Positions 26,937 to 36,276 of a stretch of DNA of 64,000 nucleotides are shown in pieces. A program made the translations under genes and the position numbers. Under the pieces are notes generated by a model. That model saw only the letters and a program-made list of their open reading frames with translations, ran no database searches and was not told where the DNA came from. Source of the stretch: an uncultured Cellulophaga sp. (GTDB lineage: Bacteria; Bacteroidota; Bacteroidia; Flavobacteriales; Flavobacteriaceae); the NCBI GenBank assembly GCA_947496695.1, contig CANMEI010000001.1, positions 496,001-560,000 of the forward strand, given 5' to 3'. Within the stretch, counting starts at the first letter, position 1; each line of letters opens with the position of its first letter.

Positions 26937-28573
26937 TTTACTGCCTCTATATTTTCTGTAGTAGTATTTGTTAAGTTAATATTACTGTCAAGTTCTAGCA
27001 CTTTTTTTAGCATAACATCATCTTTATCTTTAATAATCGCATAAGAGTTAGGACTAAATAATTGCTCTGCTAATGATGCTTTTATATAAAGTTTAATTTT
27101 GTCTTCAAGATTATAATACAAATCACTAGTGCCTGCTTGTGCACCAAATTGTTGCATGTAATTGACAAATTTTTCAAACAGTACATTATCTACCTTAAAG
27201 TTTTTTACAAAATCATTCTCTACATAATCATTATACCTTGTTCTATCTTCTTCAAGATGATTAAATACAAAACGAGACATCACCCCTACATTTAATAAAG
27301 AATTAATTGTTTCTTCTTCATAATCACTAATTGGTACAAAAACATCAGGAATAATCCCACCACCACCATATACGACTTTACCTTTAGGAGTTGTAAATTT
27401 TAATGAATCTGCAACTTTTATACTATCTACAGACACCAATTCTCCACTTGTATAACGATCTGTAAATTTTTGATAATAATCTTTACTACCATTGGTATAA
27501 TCTTTCTGAATAGATCTACCTGTAGGGGTATAATAACGAGATATTGTTAAGCGAACAGCTGAACCATCTCCTAATTCCATTTCACGTTGTACCAATCCTT
27601 TTCCAAAAGAACGTCTCCCAACAATAGTACCAGTATCATTATCTTGTAATGCGCCAGCAATTATTTCACTAGCAGAAGCTGAGCGTTCATTTATTAATAC
27701 ATAAATAGGCTTGCCTTCAAAAGAACCTTTACTCGTTGCAAATGATTTATCTATTTTTCCTTTCTTGTTTTTGGTGAACAATATTAACTTATCGTCTTGC
27801 AAAAATTCATCGGCCATTTGTTCTGCAATACTCAAATAACCACCTGGATTATCTCTTAAATCTAAAGTCAACTTTACTGCTCCTTGGTTTTGTAAACTTG
27901 ATAATGCTGTTTTAAATTCTTTATAAGTAGATTCTGCAAATCTATTTACTTTAATATAACCCATATCTTTGGTTAACATATAGGCTGCTTCAACACTTTT
28001 TAAAGGAATATCGTCTCGTTTTACAGTAATTGTGAAAGTTCTATTTTCTTGTTTACGATATATTTTAAGTTTTACAGTTGATCCTTTTTCCCCTTTTAAT
28101 TTATCAATAATAGCGGTATTTTGCATTTTTTGACCGTATAAAGAATCATTGCCTGCCATTAAAATACGATCTCCAGGTAATATTCCTTTATTATAACTAG
28201 GGCCATCTTCAATGGTTTTAACCACCGCAATAGTATCATTCTCCATAAAAAAACTAATACCAATACCTACAAAATCTCCTTTCATGCTTTCAGAGACTTT
28301 TTCCATATCTTCTTTCGGAATATAAACAGAATGTGGATCTAGTTTATCAAGAATATTATTTACAGCAACATCAACAATACTATCTGTATTTATTTCATCA
28401 ACATATTCATAGTCAATATAATCAATAAGTCTATTTAACTTATCTTTTTTTGAATTTGTCGTAAATAATTTTTCTGGCGTATCATTAAAATGAAGTTTTC
28501 CACCTATAAAAACCCCTATAGCTAGAGTTCCTGCAAGAATTGTAGGCCAAATATATTGTTGCTTTTTCTTCAT
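26933..28573 (-). CDS. S41 family C-terminal processing peptidase
   Basis: A 546-residue periplasmic protease anchored by an N-terminal helix (about 7-25). A PDZ domain (about 90-165) includes PSYNKGILPGDRI. The catalytic Ser is in NERSASASEIIAG near residue 305 and the paired Lys in GRRSFGKGLVQ near residue 330. C-terminal residues 400-546 are an extra helical part. CtpA-type proteases trim envelope proteins. It follows the deaminase gene by 8 nt on the minus strand, so the two are co-transcribed. Confidence 0.93.
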   Translation of the reverse strand: MKKKQQYIWPTILAGTLAIGVFIGGKLHFNDTPEKLFTTNSKKDKLNRLIDYIDYEYVDEINTDSIVDVAVNNILDKLDPHSVYIPKEDMEKVSESMKGDFVGIGISFFMENDTIAVVKTIEDGPSYNKGILPGDRILMAGNDSLYGQKMQNTAIIDKLKGEKGSTVKLKIYRKQENRTFTITVKRDDIPLKSVEAAYMLTKDMGYIKVNRFAESTYKEFKTALSSLQNQGAVKLTLDLRDNPGGYLSIAEQMADEFLQDDKLILFTKNKKGKIDKSFATSKGSFEGKPIYVLINERSASASEIIAGALQDNDTGTIVGRRSFGKGLVQREMELGDGSAVRLTISRYYTPTGRSIQKDYTNGSKDYYQKFTDRYTSGELVSVDSIKVADSLKFTTPKGKVVYGGGGIIPDVFVPISDYEEETINSLLNVGVMSRFVFNHLEEDRTRYNDYVENDFVKNFKVDNVLFEKFVNYMQQFGAQAGTSDLYYNLEDKIKLYIKASLAEQLFSPNSYAIIKDKDDVMLKKVLELDSNINLTNTTTENIEAVN

Positions 28574-28581
28574 TTATATAT

Positions 28582-29019
28582 TTACGAATTAACTTCAATT
28601 TCTGATAGATGTACTAATGTAACTCCTGCTTTTTCAAGAAATTTAAGTCCTGAATCATCTTTATATGCATTTTGATACACAACACGTTTTATACCAGATT
28701 GATGAATAAGCTTACTACACTCTTTACAAGGTGATAAAGTAATATATAAAGTAGCTCCATCACATGATTGTGTAGACGAAGCTACTTTTGATATTGCATT
28801 TGCTTCTGCATGTAATACATACCATTTAGTATACCCATCTTCATCTTCACAAAAATTCTCAAAGCCTGTTGGCGTACCATTGTATCCATCAGAAATAATC
28901 ATCCGATCTTTTACAATAATTGCTCCTACTTTTTTACGCTCACAAAATGAGAGTTTACCCCATTCTAAAGCCATTCTCAAATAAGCTTTATCGTATTTTT
29001 TTTGTTTTGTGTCTTTCAT
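28582..29019 (-). CDS. dCMP deaminase family protein
   Basis: 145 residues. The zinc site is HAEANAI near residue 71 (His, catalytic Glu) and PCKECSKL near residue 100 (two Cys). The opening YLRMALEWGKLSFCERKKVGAI and the NGTPTGFENFCED loop match dCMP deaminases (ComEB type), which make dUMP for thymidylate synthesis. It is upstream of the S41 peptidase gene in a two-gene unit. Confidence 0.88.
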   Translation of the reverse strand: MKDTKQKKYDKAYLRMALEWGKLSFCERKKVGAIIVKDRMIISDGYNGTPTGFENFCEDEDGYTKWYVLHAEANAISKVASSTQSCDGATLYITLSPCKECSKLIHQSGIKRVVYQNAYKDDSGLKFLEKAGVTLVHLSEIEVNS

Positions 29020-29129
29020 GAATATTAAATATTCCTAAAATTTATAAGGTTAAATTTAAGGAAATAAAAGACTAAGATACCTGCTTTCTGCAACCTTCAC
29101 AACCACAGATGGTTAATTTTAAGTGAAAA

Positions 29130-29714
29130 TCAAAAAGGAAACGTTTCAATTAAAATCGGAATTGTAATTAAAATGATCAAAATTGAAGCTCCAATAATAA
29201 ATAAAGACTGTTTTAATTTGGCTACTTCTTGCGAAAAAAATGCAATAATAAGTATTGAAAGTATAATACTTAATTGCGATAATTCTATACCTGAAGCAAA
29301 ACCTAATAATGGAGTTACTTTATCTTCTTCTTCCATCATCAGCATTTTAAAATAGTTTGAAAAACCAAAACCATGTATTAAACCAAAAAGTGCTGTCGCA
29401 ACTGCATGAAATAAAATATTTTTATGTTCAACCTTAGATTTTACGTAAACAATATTAAACACAGCTGTTAACACTATAGTAATAGGTATTAAAAACTCTA
29501 TTAAGCTTACATCAACTTCTAAAATTCCAAATGATGACAATGCTAATGACAAGCAATGTGCAATAGTAAAAACGGTTGCCAACACTACTACCTTTCTCCA
29601 ACTCTTAAAGGTAAACGGTATTGCTAATACTGATAAAAACAAAATGTGATCATATGCCGCAAAATCTAACACATGTTCCAAGCCAAGCTTTAAATAAAAC
29701 CAAAATTCTGACAT
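29130..29714 (-). CDS. HupE/UreJ family membrane protein
   Basis: 194 residues with about six membrane segments. Family markers are GLEHVLDFAAYDHILFLSVL near residue 11 (GxxHxxxGxDH type His/Asp pattern), FTIAHCLSLAL near 49 and LFGLIHGFGFSNYF near 108. HupE/UreJ proteins are nickel or metal permease candidates, but no hydrogenase or urease gene is here, so the cargo is open. It follows the TerB-DnaJ gene by 12 nt. Confidence 0.85.
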   Translation of the reverse strand: MSEFWFYLKLGLEHVLDFAAYDHILFLSVLAIPFTFKSWRKVVVLATVFTIAHCLSLALSSFGILEVDVSLIEFLIPITIVLTAVFNIVYVKSKVEHKNILFHAVATALFGLIHGFGFSNYFKMLMMEEEDKVTPLLGFASGIELSQLSIILSILIIAFFSQEVAKLKQSLFIIGASILIILITIPILIETFPF

Positions 29715-29726
29715 TATATATATAAT

Positions 29727-30407
29727 TTAATTTAAACCACGTTCATTTTGAATAGTTTCATAGGCTTTTTGCACCTCTTTAAACTTTTCTTCTGCTCCTT
29801 TTTTAATTGCTTCGTTTTCTGTATTCACTCTATCTGGGTGGTATTTTTTAGCCATATTTCTATATGCTTTTTTAACCTCATCATCAGTAGCAGTTTTATC
29901 TATTTCTAAAACTTTATATGAATTATCCGCAGATTTTATAAACATAGCTTTTACACTTTCAAAGCTATTACGACCAATTCTTAAATAATCGGCAATTTCT
30001 TGAATTTTATTTATTTCGGCACTACTAACTTTACCGTCTGCTTGTGCAATACCAAACAAAAAATGTATTAGTTGTAAACGCACCTCAGGGCTTGTTCTCA
30101 TATTCATATAATTACAAATACTTGACACCGAAACTTCTTTCTTTTTTACAACATCATTAAAAACTCGAAAAATTGCATTTGCTTTTTCTTTCCCATAAGT
30201 ACTTACAAAATAACCCTGTACATAAGCCATTTCGCTAGGTGAAACTTTACCATCTGCTTTAATTACCAAAGAACACAAGGATAATAAGTTTAACTCAAAA
30301 TCTGCAGGGCTTACTGGTTTTGATTTTTGCGCTGAAAATGAAGTTTTAGAACTACTAAATAGTTTTTGAAGAAAATAGAATATTACAATAAGAAAAATCC
30401 ACTGCAT
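29727..30407 (-). CDS. Membrane-anchored TerB-like/DnaJ (DjlA-type) co-chaperone
   Basis: 226 residues: one N-terminal membrane helix (about 2-13), a TerB-like helical domain (about 33-140; [20 protein letters not shown] and [16 protein letters not shown] are two EF-like acidic loops) and a C-terminal J domain (about 158-226) with the HPD motif in KYHPDRVN, which stimulates DnaK. The layout equals that of DjlA. It heads a unit with the HupE-like gene; a TATCTTTG box lies 20 nt upstream. Confidence 0.9.
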   Translation of the reverse strand: MQWIFLIVIFYFLQKLFSSSKTSFSAQKSKPVSPADFELNLLSLCSLVIKADGKVSPSEMAYVQGYFVSTYGKEKANAIFRVFNDVVKKKEVSVSSICNYMNMRTSPEVRLQLIHFLFGIAQADGKVSSAEINKIQEIADYLRIGRNSFESVKAMFIKSADNSYKVLEIDKTATDDEVKKAYRNMAKKYHPDRVNTENEAIKKGAEEKFKEVQKAYETIQNERGLN

Positions 30408-30427
30408 ACTTAAAAAATATTTTTTGC

Positions 30428-30435
30428 CAAAGATA
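30428..30435 (-). promoter_or_regulatory. -7 promoter box of the TerB-DnaJ gene
   Basis: TATCTTTG on the minus strand, 20 nt ahead of the start codon at 30407. Confidence 0.5.
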
Positions 30436-30502
30436 TAATATTCAAATGCAAAAAATACTGTAACGAAAAGTTAAGGAAAAGAAAGAACTACGACAAATTA
30501 CT

Positions 30503-30510
30503 TATATTTG
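30503..30510 (+). promoter_or_regulatory. -7 promoter box of the bacilliredoxin gene
   Basis: TATATTTG matches TAnnTTTG, 41 nt ahead of ATG 30552. Confidence 0.5.
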
Positions 30511-30551
30511 ATATCTTAAACTAGAATTTTAATTGATTAAAAAATAAAATT

Positions 30552-30962
30552 ATGTATCCTGCAGAATTAGTAAAACCAATGAGAGAAGACCTAGCCTCTG
30601 CTGGGTTTCAAGAATTACATACCGCTGAAGCTGTTGAAAAAGCAGTAAATGCAGAAGGCACAACACTAGTTGTTGTAAATTCTGTTTGTGGTTGTGCCGC
30701 AGCAAATGCAAGACCTGCTGCTAAATTTAGTCTTACAAATGGCAAAAAACCAGATAACATTGTTACTGTTTTTGCTGGAGTAGATTTTGATGCTGTTGAC
30801 AAGGCAAGAAGCCTAATGGTTCCTTTTCCTCCATCATCACCAAGTATGGCGTTGTTTAAAAATGGTGAATTAGTTCATATGATTGAACGTCACCATATTG
30901 AAGGTAGACCTGCTGAAGTTATTGCTGAAAACTTAATGTCTGCTTACGACGAGTTTTGTTAG
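30552..30962 (+). CDS. BrxA/BrxB-type bacilliredoxin
   Basis: A 136-residue thioredoxin-fold protein of the YphP/YqiW family with the CGC active site in NSVCGCAAANARPAA near residue 53. In Bacillus it removes bacillithiol from oxidised proteins. Bacteroidota versions are assigned by homology, and whether bacillithiol is made here cannot be seen. It is monocistronic, with a promoter box upstream and a strong terminator after it. Confidence 0.92.
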   Translation: MYPAELVKPMREDLASAGFQELHTAEAVEKAVNAEGTTLVVVNSVCGCAAANARPAAKFSLTNGKKPDNIVTVFAGVDFDAVDKARSLMVPFPPSSPSMALFKNGELVHMIERHHIEGRPAEVIAENLMSAYDEFC

Positions 30963-30990
30963 TACACATTTAGTGTTAAAATATTTATTT

Positions 30991-31027
30991 AAAAACCGCT
31001 CTTTAAAACGAGCGGTTTTTTATTTTT
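30991..31027 (+). terminator. Terminator of the bacilliredoxin gene, overlapping the plsC promoter box
   Basis: A perfect 11-bp stem (30991-31001 with 31010-31020, core ACCGCTC) and T-run TTTTTATTTTT. The T-run also forms the -7-like box TATTTTTG at 31021-31028. Confidence 0.85.
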
Positions 31028-31028
31028 G
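31021..31028 (+). promoter_or_regulatory. -7-like box directly before the acyltransferase gene
   Basis: TATTTTTG ends 4 nt before ATG 31033, so a transcript from it would begin at or next to the start codon (leaderless). It may instead be only the terminator T-tract. Confidence 0.35.
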
Positions 31029-31032
31029 TAAG

Positions 31033-31770
31033 ATGCAGAAAATTATAGCATATCCGTTAAGTGTACTCTACCAATTAGCATTTGGATTCTGTTTGTTGTT
31101 TTTCCATCCATTTCAATGGATTGCTTTTAATATTTTTGGTTATAATGCACTTAAAAAAACAGTGAGCTTACTTAACCTTAGTTTAATGAGGTGTTCTCAT
31201 ATTTTAGGAAGCTATTATTCTTTTAATAACCCTCATCAAATTCCTGAAGGTAGACCGTTAATAATTGTTGCCAATCACCAAAGTATGCATGATATACCTC
31301 CTATAATTTGGGGTATGCGTAAATATCATCCAAAATTTGTTAGTAAAATTGAGTTAGGAAAAAACATACCTAGTGTTTCTTTTAACCTTGTTCATGGTGG
31401 CTCTGTTTTAATTGATAGAAAAGATAGTAAACAAGCTTTAAGTCAAATTATGAAGCTAGGCAAGTATATTGAAAAACACAATAGAAGTGCTGTTATTTTT
31501 CCTGAAGGTACACGAAGTAGAAATGGAGAACCTAAAAAATTTCAACCTACAGGTCTAAAACTATTAATGAAAAATGCACAGTCAGCATTAATTGTTCCCA
31601 TAAGCATAAATAACTCGTGGAAAATGCTACGTTATGGTAAATTTCCTAACGGAATAGGTAACCATATTACTTTTGATGTTCATAAGCCTATTGAAAATAC
31701 TGGTGATTATGATGAACTAATTACACAAATAGAAAAAATCATAACCTCAGGAATACATCTAAAAAAATGA
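31033..31770 (+). CDS. Lysophospholipid acyltransferase (PlsC family)
   Basis: Acylates a lysophospholipid such as 1-acylglycerol 3-phosphate at the inner membrane. The 245-residue protein has the acyltransferase motifs NHQSMHDIPP (HxxxxD) near residue 82 and FPEGTRSRNGEP near 157, plus an N-terminal membrane segment. I chose ATG 31033 (MQKIIAYPLS); an upstream in-frame ATG at 30973 would put the terminator hairpin inside the coding region. Its stop overlaps the next gene by 4 nt (ATGA). Confidence 0.9.
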   Translation: MQKIIAYPLSVLYQLAFGFCLLFFHPFQWIAFNIFGYNALKKTVSLLNLSLMRCSHILGSYYSFNNPHQIPEGRPLIIVANHQSMHDIPPIIWGMRKYHPKFVSKIELGKNIPSVSFNLVHGGSVLIDRKDSKQALSQIMKLGKYIEKHNRSAVIFPEGTRSRNGEPKKFQPTGLKLLMKNAQSALIVPISINNSWKMLRYGKFPNGIGNHITFDVHKPIENTGDYDELITQIEKIITSGIHLKK

Positions 31771-32435
31771 CCAATACCTCAATTATAGAAGAAACTATTG
31801 CTTTTGTTAAAGAAACTTTACAAGATGCAGAAGGAGGGCATGATTGGTTTCATATTCAACGTGTTTTTAATTCCTCATTACTTATTGCGAAAGATGAAAA
31901 AGATGTTGATGTTCTCGTTGTAAGTCTTGGAGCTTTACTTCATGATATAGCTGATGCTAAATTTCATAATGGAGATGAAACCATTGGACCTAAAGTTGCA
32001 AAAGATTTTTTAACTTCTTTAAGGGTTGATAAAAAAGTAATTGCTCATGTTGAAAATATAATTAAGCATATTTCTTTTAAAAATAGTTTTGATAAACATG
32101 CTAAAAAATTTACCTCTTTAGAATTACAAATTATACAAGATGCTGATATGCTTGACGCAATTGGAGCTATTGGTATTGCACGTACTTTTAATTACGGGGG
32201 TTTTAAAAACAGAACATTATACGACCCTGAAATTGCGCCTAGCTTAAATATGACTAAAGAAGAATATAAAAAATCTTCTGCGCCTACCATTAACCATTTT
32301 TATGAAAAACTGCTACTGTTAAAAGATAAAATGAATACTAAAACCGGAAAAAAATTAGCCGAAGAACGCCATAAATTTATGCTTAGTTTTTTAGAACAGT
32401 TTTATAAAGAATGGAATGCTCAAACAAATAATTAA
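31767..32435 (+). CDS. HD domain-containing phosphohydrolase
   Basis: 222 residues. HD-domain metal ligands: HDWFHIQRV near residue 22, LLHDIADAKF near 53 (the HD pair), and QDADMLDAIGAIGIART near 125 (distal Asp). The pattern resembles YedJ-like HD phosphohydrolases; the substrate is unknown. It is translationally coupled to plsC, and overlaps the radical SAM gene by 4 nt at the convergent 3' end. Confidence 0.9.
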   Translation: MTNTSIIEETIAFVKETLQDAEGGHDWFHIQRVFNSSLLIAKDEKDVDVLVVSLGALLHDIADAKFHNGDETIGPKVAKDFLTSLRVDKKVIAHVENIIKHISFKNSFDKHAKKFTSLELQIIQDADMLDAIGAIGIARTFNYGGFKNRTLYDPEIAPSLNMTKEEYKKSSAPTINHFYEKLLLLKDKMNTKTGKKLAEERHKFMLSFLEQFYKEWNAQTNN

Positions 32436-33505
32436 AATAAACGCATTTGACCATCTTTATACTGCTCATGTAAATTCGTATTAAGCTCTATTCTATTTTT
32501 ATCTTTAAAATATAGCCTTTTCGCCATAGTCATTAAATCGTGAATTTGAATTGCTATTTTACCTTCACCTCTATTCCGAATTCCGTATCGACTATCATTT
32601 AAACTACCACCATGACATTCTTCAATTTGATGCAATACTTTAGTTGCTTTATCAGGTAGCGTTTTATGAATCCAATCAGTAAAAATTTGACCTAGTGCGC
32701 CATTTAAACGTACAACAGTAAAACCAAAAGACACAGCTCCGTTATCAGAAACAGCTTTTGCTAAATTTAAAATTTCATGACTATTAATTCCAGGGATTAT
32801 TGGTGCTAACATAGCATTTACAGGTATTTTATGTTCTGATAAAACACGAATTGTTTCTAGTCGTTTTTTAATCGAAACTGTTCTGGGCTCTAAAACTCGT
32901 CTCGTTTTTTCTGATAATGAAGTGACAGATATATTTACCGTAATTAAATTATCATTCGCTAATTCTTTTAAAATATCTAAATCTCGTAAAATCAATCCAT
33001 TTTTAGTAATAATACTTACTGGGTGTTTATACTTAAGGAATATTTTTAAACACGCTCTTGTTATCTCAAATCGTTTTTCTGCAGGTTGGTAGCAATCTGT
33101 ATTACCTGAAAGCACTATAGTTGTAGCTTTCCAACGTTTACTTTTAATTTTTTGTTCTAATAAATTGGAAGCATCTTTTTTAATAAAAATAACGCGTTCA
33201 AAATCTAACCCAGCACTATACCCCCAAAACTCATGTGTATTCCGTGCATAACAATAAATGCAACCATGCTCACAACCTTGATAAGGATTCATGGAGTATC
33301 CCATACCAATATCAGGGCTTGTAACTTTATTCACAATGGTTTTAGGAAATATAGGAATGTATTTTGTCTTATTAGTATCTGCTTGTTCACCTTCTAATCT
33401 GCAGAATTCTAAAAAATCATCACGCTTTTCATAGCTAAATTCAGAAAATCTATTTAAGGTGTTTTGTTGTGCACCTCTACCTTTAACTACATTTTTATTT
33501 TTCAT
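32432..33505 (-). CDS. PA0069-family radical SAM protein
   Basis: 357 residues. The SAM-cluster motif CEHGCIYCYARN (CxxxCxxC) lies near residue 78 inside NPYQGCEHGC, then a TIM-barrel with IVLSGNTDCYQPAE and ITKNGLILRDLDIL. This matches the spore-photoproduct-lyase-like PA0069 family, annotated as a putative DNA repair photolyase by homology, with no proven reaction. It is monocistronic, with a TAATTTTG box 27 nt upstream. Confidence 0.9.
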   Translation of the reverse strand: MKNKNVVKGRGAQQNTLNRFSEFSYEKRDDFLEFCRLEGEQADTNKTKYIPIFPKTIVNKVTSPDIGMGYSMNPYQGCEHGCIYCYARNTHEFWGYSAGLDFERVIFIKKDASNLLEQKIKSKRWKATTIVLSGNTDCYQPAEKRFEITRACLKIFLKYKHPVSIITKNGLILRDLDILKELANDNLITVNISVTSLSEKTRRVLEPRTVSIKKRLETIRVLSEHKIPVNAMLAPIIPGINSHEILNLAKAVSDNGAVSFGFTVVRLNGALGQIFTDWIHKTLPDKATKVLHQIEECHGGSLNDSRYGIRNRGEGKIAIQIHDLMTMAKRLYFKDKNRIELNTNLHEQYKDGQMRLF

Positions 33506-33532
33506 AATATTTGGAATAAATCCAAAATTATG

Positions 33533-33540
33533 GAATATGT
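33533..33540 (-). promoter_or_regulatory. -7 promoter box of the radical SAM gene
   Basis: TAATTTTG on the minus strand, 27 nt ahead of the start codon at 33505. Confidence 0.5.
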
Positions 33541-33582
33541 ACTTTTAAAAGATTTTATTTTAGTTAAAATTTGTATCTAATT

Positions 33583-33616
33583 AAAAAAGCCATTCTCTTT
33601 ATTAGAAAATGACTTT
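33583..33616 (-). terminator. Terminator of the enoyl-CoA hydratase operon
   Basis: Read on the minus strand, AAAGTCATTTTC pairs with GAGAATGGCTTT (two G-U wobbles) and is followed by TTTTT. It lies 25 nt beyond the stop of the gene at 33641. Confidence 0.6.
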
Positions 33617-33640
33617 CATTATTTATAAGAACAAGTTTAC

Positions 33641-35203
33641 TTAGTCAAAACTAACTTTAACTTGTTGCTTTTTTGTTCCTCTTTTAGCATAAAACAAAAG
33701 TTGATCATTAGTAGTATCAATAAGTGGCATTGAAACCATTAATGGTAACCGAGCTTCTTTACTATCAATTACTTTTTCATAATTCATATGCCCATTCTCA
33801 TCTAATTTAATAACAAAAACATTTCTATTTCTACTTAAACCTTGTTTAAAAAGAATACGATCATCACCAATTTTCTGTGGGTTTTCACTAGCTGTACTTA
33901 TAAAAAAATAAGTATCAGTACCTTTTGTATATGAACAGTACGAAGTATATGCAGGGTCACCTTGTGTTACTTCTGTTTTATTAATATTTCTTGCCCAAAC
34001 CATTTCACCTTGCGGATCTAGTTTAACACTCACAATATCATTATAATGAAAACGCTCAATTTTTAACCTAGATCCTGAAGGGTCACTTTGCGTGCTTGTA
34101 GTAACAAAATATTCTTCAGCATTGAATAAAATAAAATTATCTTTGGTTACCTCAACACCCTTAAAAACAAGGTTTTTAACAATTTTATCTGAATCTAAAC
34201 CAAATTTATCAATCATAAACTGTTCAGAAAAATTATGATACTTCTCTTCATTAATCTGCATTGTTTTTGAATCAATATCATAATAAACAATACCATTATA
34301 TCTGTTGTCTTTTCTGGTTGCGAAAAAACCAACACAGATCACTTTCTCATTTTTAATTATCGGAGTAAGTGCTTCTGGTAACTTACCAGGAGTTGCAAAA
34401 TTTTGAATTTTTCCTCCTGCATCTGATATTTGCAATAATTCATATTGAAACTTACGCTCACTAGCAGTAAATCGTTTCTTTTTAAAATATGCTTTTGCCG
34501 TTAAGTACACTTGCTTTAAATCTTTTGATGTTTCCATGTTTTCAAAAGCATAATTTTTAGTCTCTACTTCACTTGAAAAATCGTACTCAAATATCTTATC
34601 TAAAACTGCATTAAAAACATGAATTATATGTTTATTATCTTTCCCTTTTTTATGATGAGAACTAATTGCAAAAGCAGTTCTCTCTTTATTAAAAAGTACT
34701 GTTGTTGTGAAACCTGATGAAAAATTTCTATTATAATAATTACGATCTAATGGCTGTTCTACTGGTTTTGAATCAATACTCAGTATTTTTTTTGTAGTGA
34801 AATTAAATTCATCAAACGGACTTCTATGTACCGAATACTCATAAGCCTCAGTATTATAATTATATTCTAAAAACAATAAGTACACTTGACCATTCTTTAC
34901 AAATGCATCAACATAGTCTACATCTTTTATCTTATAATTAAATGTATTTATTAGCTCAAGATTCTCATTATAATGTTCAATAAAATACCCTTTAGGCTTT
35001 AATATAATTCCTGTGTAGTAAGACCTAATTAAAATACTACCGCCTTTACCATCTGGTGCTGTAGTTAATAAATTTGAATATTTATATCTATCGCTATACT
35101 TTTCGCCAAAAGTATATGATATTGGCATCTCTTGAGCTTGAGAAAAGCAAATAAAAGCGAAAAAAAACAAGGTAAATAACTTGTTACAACGCATAGTAGG
35201 CAT
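33641..35203 (-). CDS. Secreted protein of unknown function
   Basis: 520 residues with a signal peptide (about 1-23, ending SQAQ); the start may be ATG at 35203 or the fourth codon (35194). Beyond that, I recognise no domain. The body is rich in beta-type stretches alternating with charged turns (YDIDSKTMQI, VSVKLDPQGEMVWARNIN, KLDENGHMNYEKVID), like a beta-propeller with about 40-60-residue blades; that is inference. It follows the enoyl-CoA hydratase gene by 30 nt and ends with a terminator. Confidence 0.65.
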   Translation of the reverse strand: MPTMRCNKLFTLFFFAFICFSQAQEMPISYTFGEKYSDRYKYSNLLTTAPDGKGGSILIRSYYTGIILKPKGYFIEHYNENLELINTFNYKIKDVDYVDAFVKNGQVYLLFLEYNYNTEAYEYSVHRSPFDEFNFTTKKILSIDSKPVEQPLDRNYYNRNFSSGFTTTVLFNKERTAFAISSHHKKGKDNKHIIHVFNAVLDKIFEYDFSSEVETKNYAFENMETSKDLKQVYLTAKAYFKKKRFTASERKFQYELLQISDAGGKIQNFATPGKLPEALTPIIKNEKVICVGFFATRKDNRYNGIVYYDIDSKTMQINEEKYHNFSEQFMIDKFGLDSDKIVKNLVFKGVEVTKDNFILFNAEEYFVTTSTQSDPSGSRLKIERFHYNDIVSVKLDPQGEMVWARNINKTEVTQGDPAYTSYCSYTKGTDTYFFISTASENPQKIGDDRILFKQGLSRNRNVFVIKLDENGHMNYEKVIDSKEARLPLMVSMPLIDTTNDQLLFYAKRGTKKQQVKVSFD

Positions 35204-35233
35204 AATTTTTAAGATTTTAAGTTAAACAGTAGT

Positions 35234-36010
35234 CTATTCAAAGTTTGCTTTTCTTTTTTCTAAGAATGCTGTTGTTCCTTCTTTAAAATCGGAAGTACCG
35301 AAGCAATCTCCAAAAGCTTTAATTTCTTCTTTAAAACCATCTGTATCACTACTAAAACCAGCATTTATTGCTTTTATTGCATAACTTATCGCAACTGATG
35401 AATTATTCGATATCTTGCTTGCTAATTTCTCGCATAGAGGTACCAATTCTTCTTGACGTACAACATAATTTACCAAACCTATAGTTAATGCTTTTTGAGC
35501 ATCAATCATTCCTGCAGTCATAATCATTTCATTAGCCCTACCCTTACCAACTAATTGTGGCAAACGCTGGGTGCCACCGTAACCTGGTATTACACCTAAA
35601 GAAACTTCAGGAAGTCCCATTTTAGCATTTTCACTAGCTACTCTAAAGTGACAAGCCATTGCTAGTTCTAAGCCACCACCTAGTGCAAAACCATTTACTG
35701 CTGCAATTACAGGTGTTGAAAGATTTTCAATATAATTAAACAATTTTTTCTGTCCTTTTAATGCTAATTTACTACCATCTTTTACCGAAAAATTAGAAAA
35801 TTCAGCAATATCAGCTCCAGCCACAAAAGCTTTATCACCACTACCTGTTATAATAATTACTTTTACTGACGCGTCTTTACCTAAGGTTTTAAAAGCCTCA
35901 TGTAGCTCTACAATAGTATCACGATTAAGTGCATTTAATTTTTTAGGACGATTAATAGTAATCGTTGCTATGTTTTCTTGTTGATTAACTAAAATATTAT
36001 TGAAATTCAT
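35234..36010 (-). CDS. Enoyl-CoA hydratase/isomerase
   Basis: A 258-residue crotonase-fold enzyme that hydrates a 2-enoyl-CoA in fatty or amino acid degradation. The oxyanion-hole segments (ITGSGDKAFVAGADIAEF near residue 54 and GFALGGGLELAMACHF near 100) and both catalytic Glu of true hydratases are present (GGGLELA and MGLPEVSLG). The substrate chain length is unknown. It heads a two-gene unit with the secreted protein; a TAAATTTG box lies 51 nt upstream. Confidence 0.9.
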   Translation of the reverse strand: MNFNNILVNQQENIATITINRPKKLNALNRDTIVELHEAFKTLGKDASVKVIIITGSGDKAFVAGADIAEFSNFSVKDGSKLALKGQKKLFNYIENLSTPVIAAVNGFALGGGLELAMACHFRVASENAKMGLPEVSLGVIPGYGGTQRLPQLVGKGRANEMIMTAGMIDAQKALTIGLVNYVVRQEELVPLCEKLASKISNNSSVAISYAIKAINAGFSSDTDGFKEEIKAFGDCFGTSDFKEGTTAFLEKRKANFE

Positions 36011-36061
36011 ATCATTTATTATTAAATCTTCTTAAAGATAGTTTGTTAAAATGATATGTTG

Positions 36062-36069
36062 CAAATTTA
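36062..36069 (-). promoter_or_regulatory. -7 promoter box of the enoyl-CoA hydratase gene
   Basis: TAAATTTG on the minus strand, 51 nt ahead of the start at 36010. Confidence 0.45.
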
Positions 36070-36276
36070 GAAGTAAAATTCACTAAACCTTCACAAACAC
36101 AAAGCAATAAACTTTTAGAGACTTTAATTTACTTGTATACCTACGTGTTTTACTTTATCTAAAATGGCTAAAATCAACTTTTTACCCTGTTAAAACACAC
36201 TAACAAAACCTTAACATATATTTTTTGGAATGCCGAATCATTCTGATATACTAAGGCCTTAAATACATACAATTTT

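Noticed and set aside
29060-29160. Short minus-strand frame ending in CGCEGCRKQVS beside the HupE gene
   Set aside because: Only about 25 codons from a TTG with an in-frame stop just before it; too short and no matching motif family.
30973-31032. N-terminal extension of the PlsC-type protein
   Set aside because: It would translate the bacilliredoxin terminator hairpin; the family fold starts at MQKIIAYPLS.
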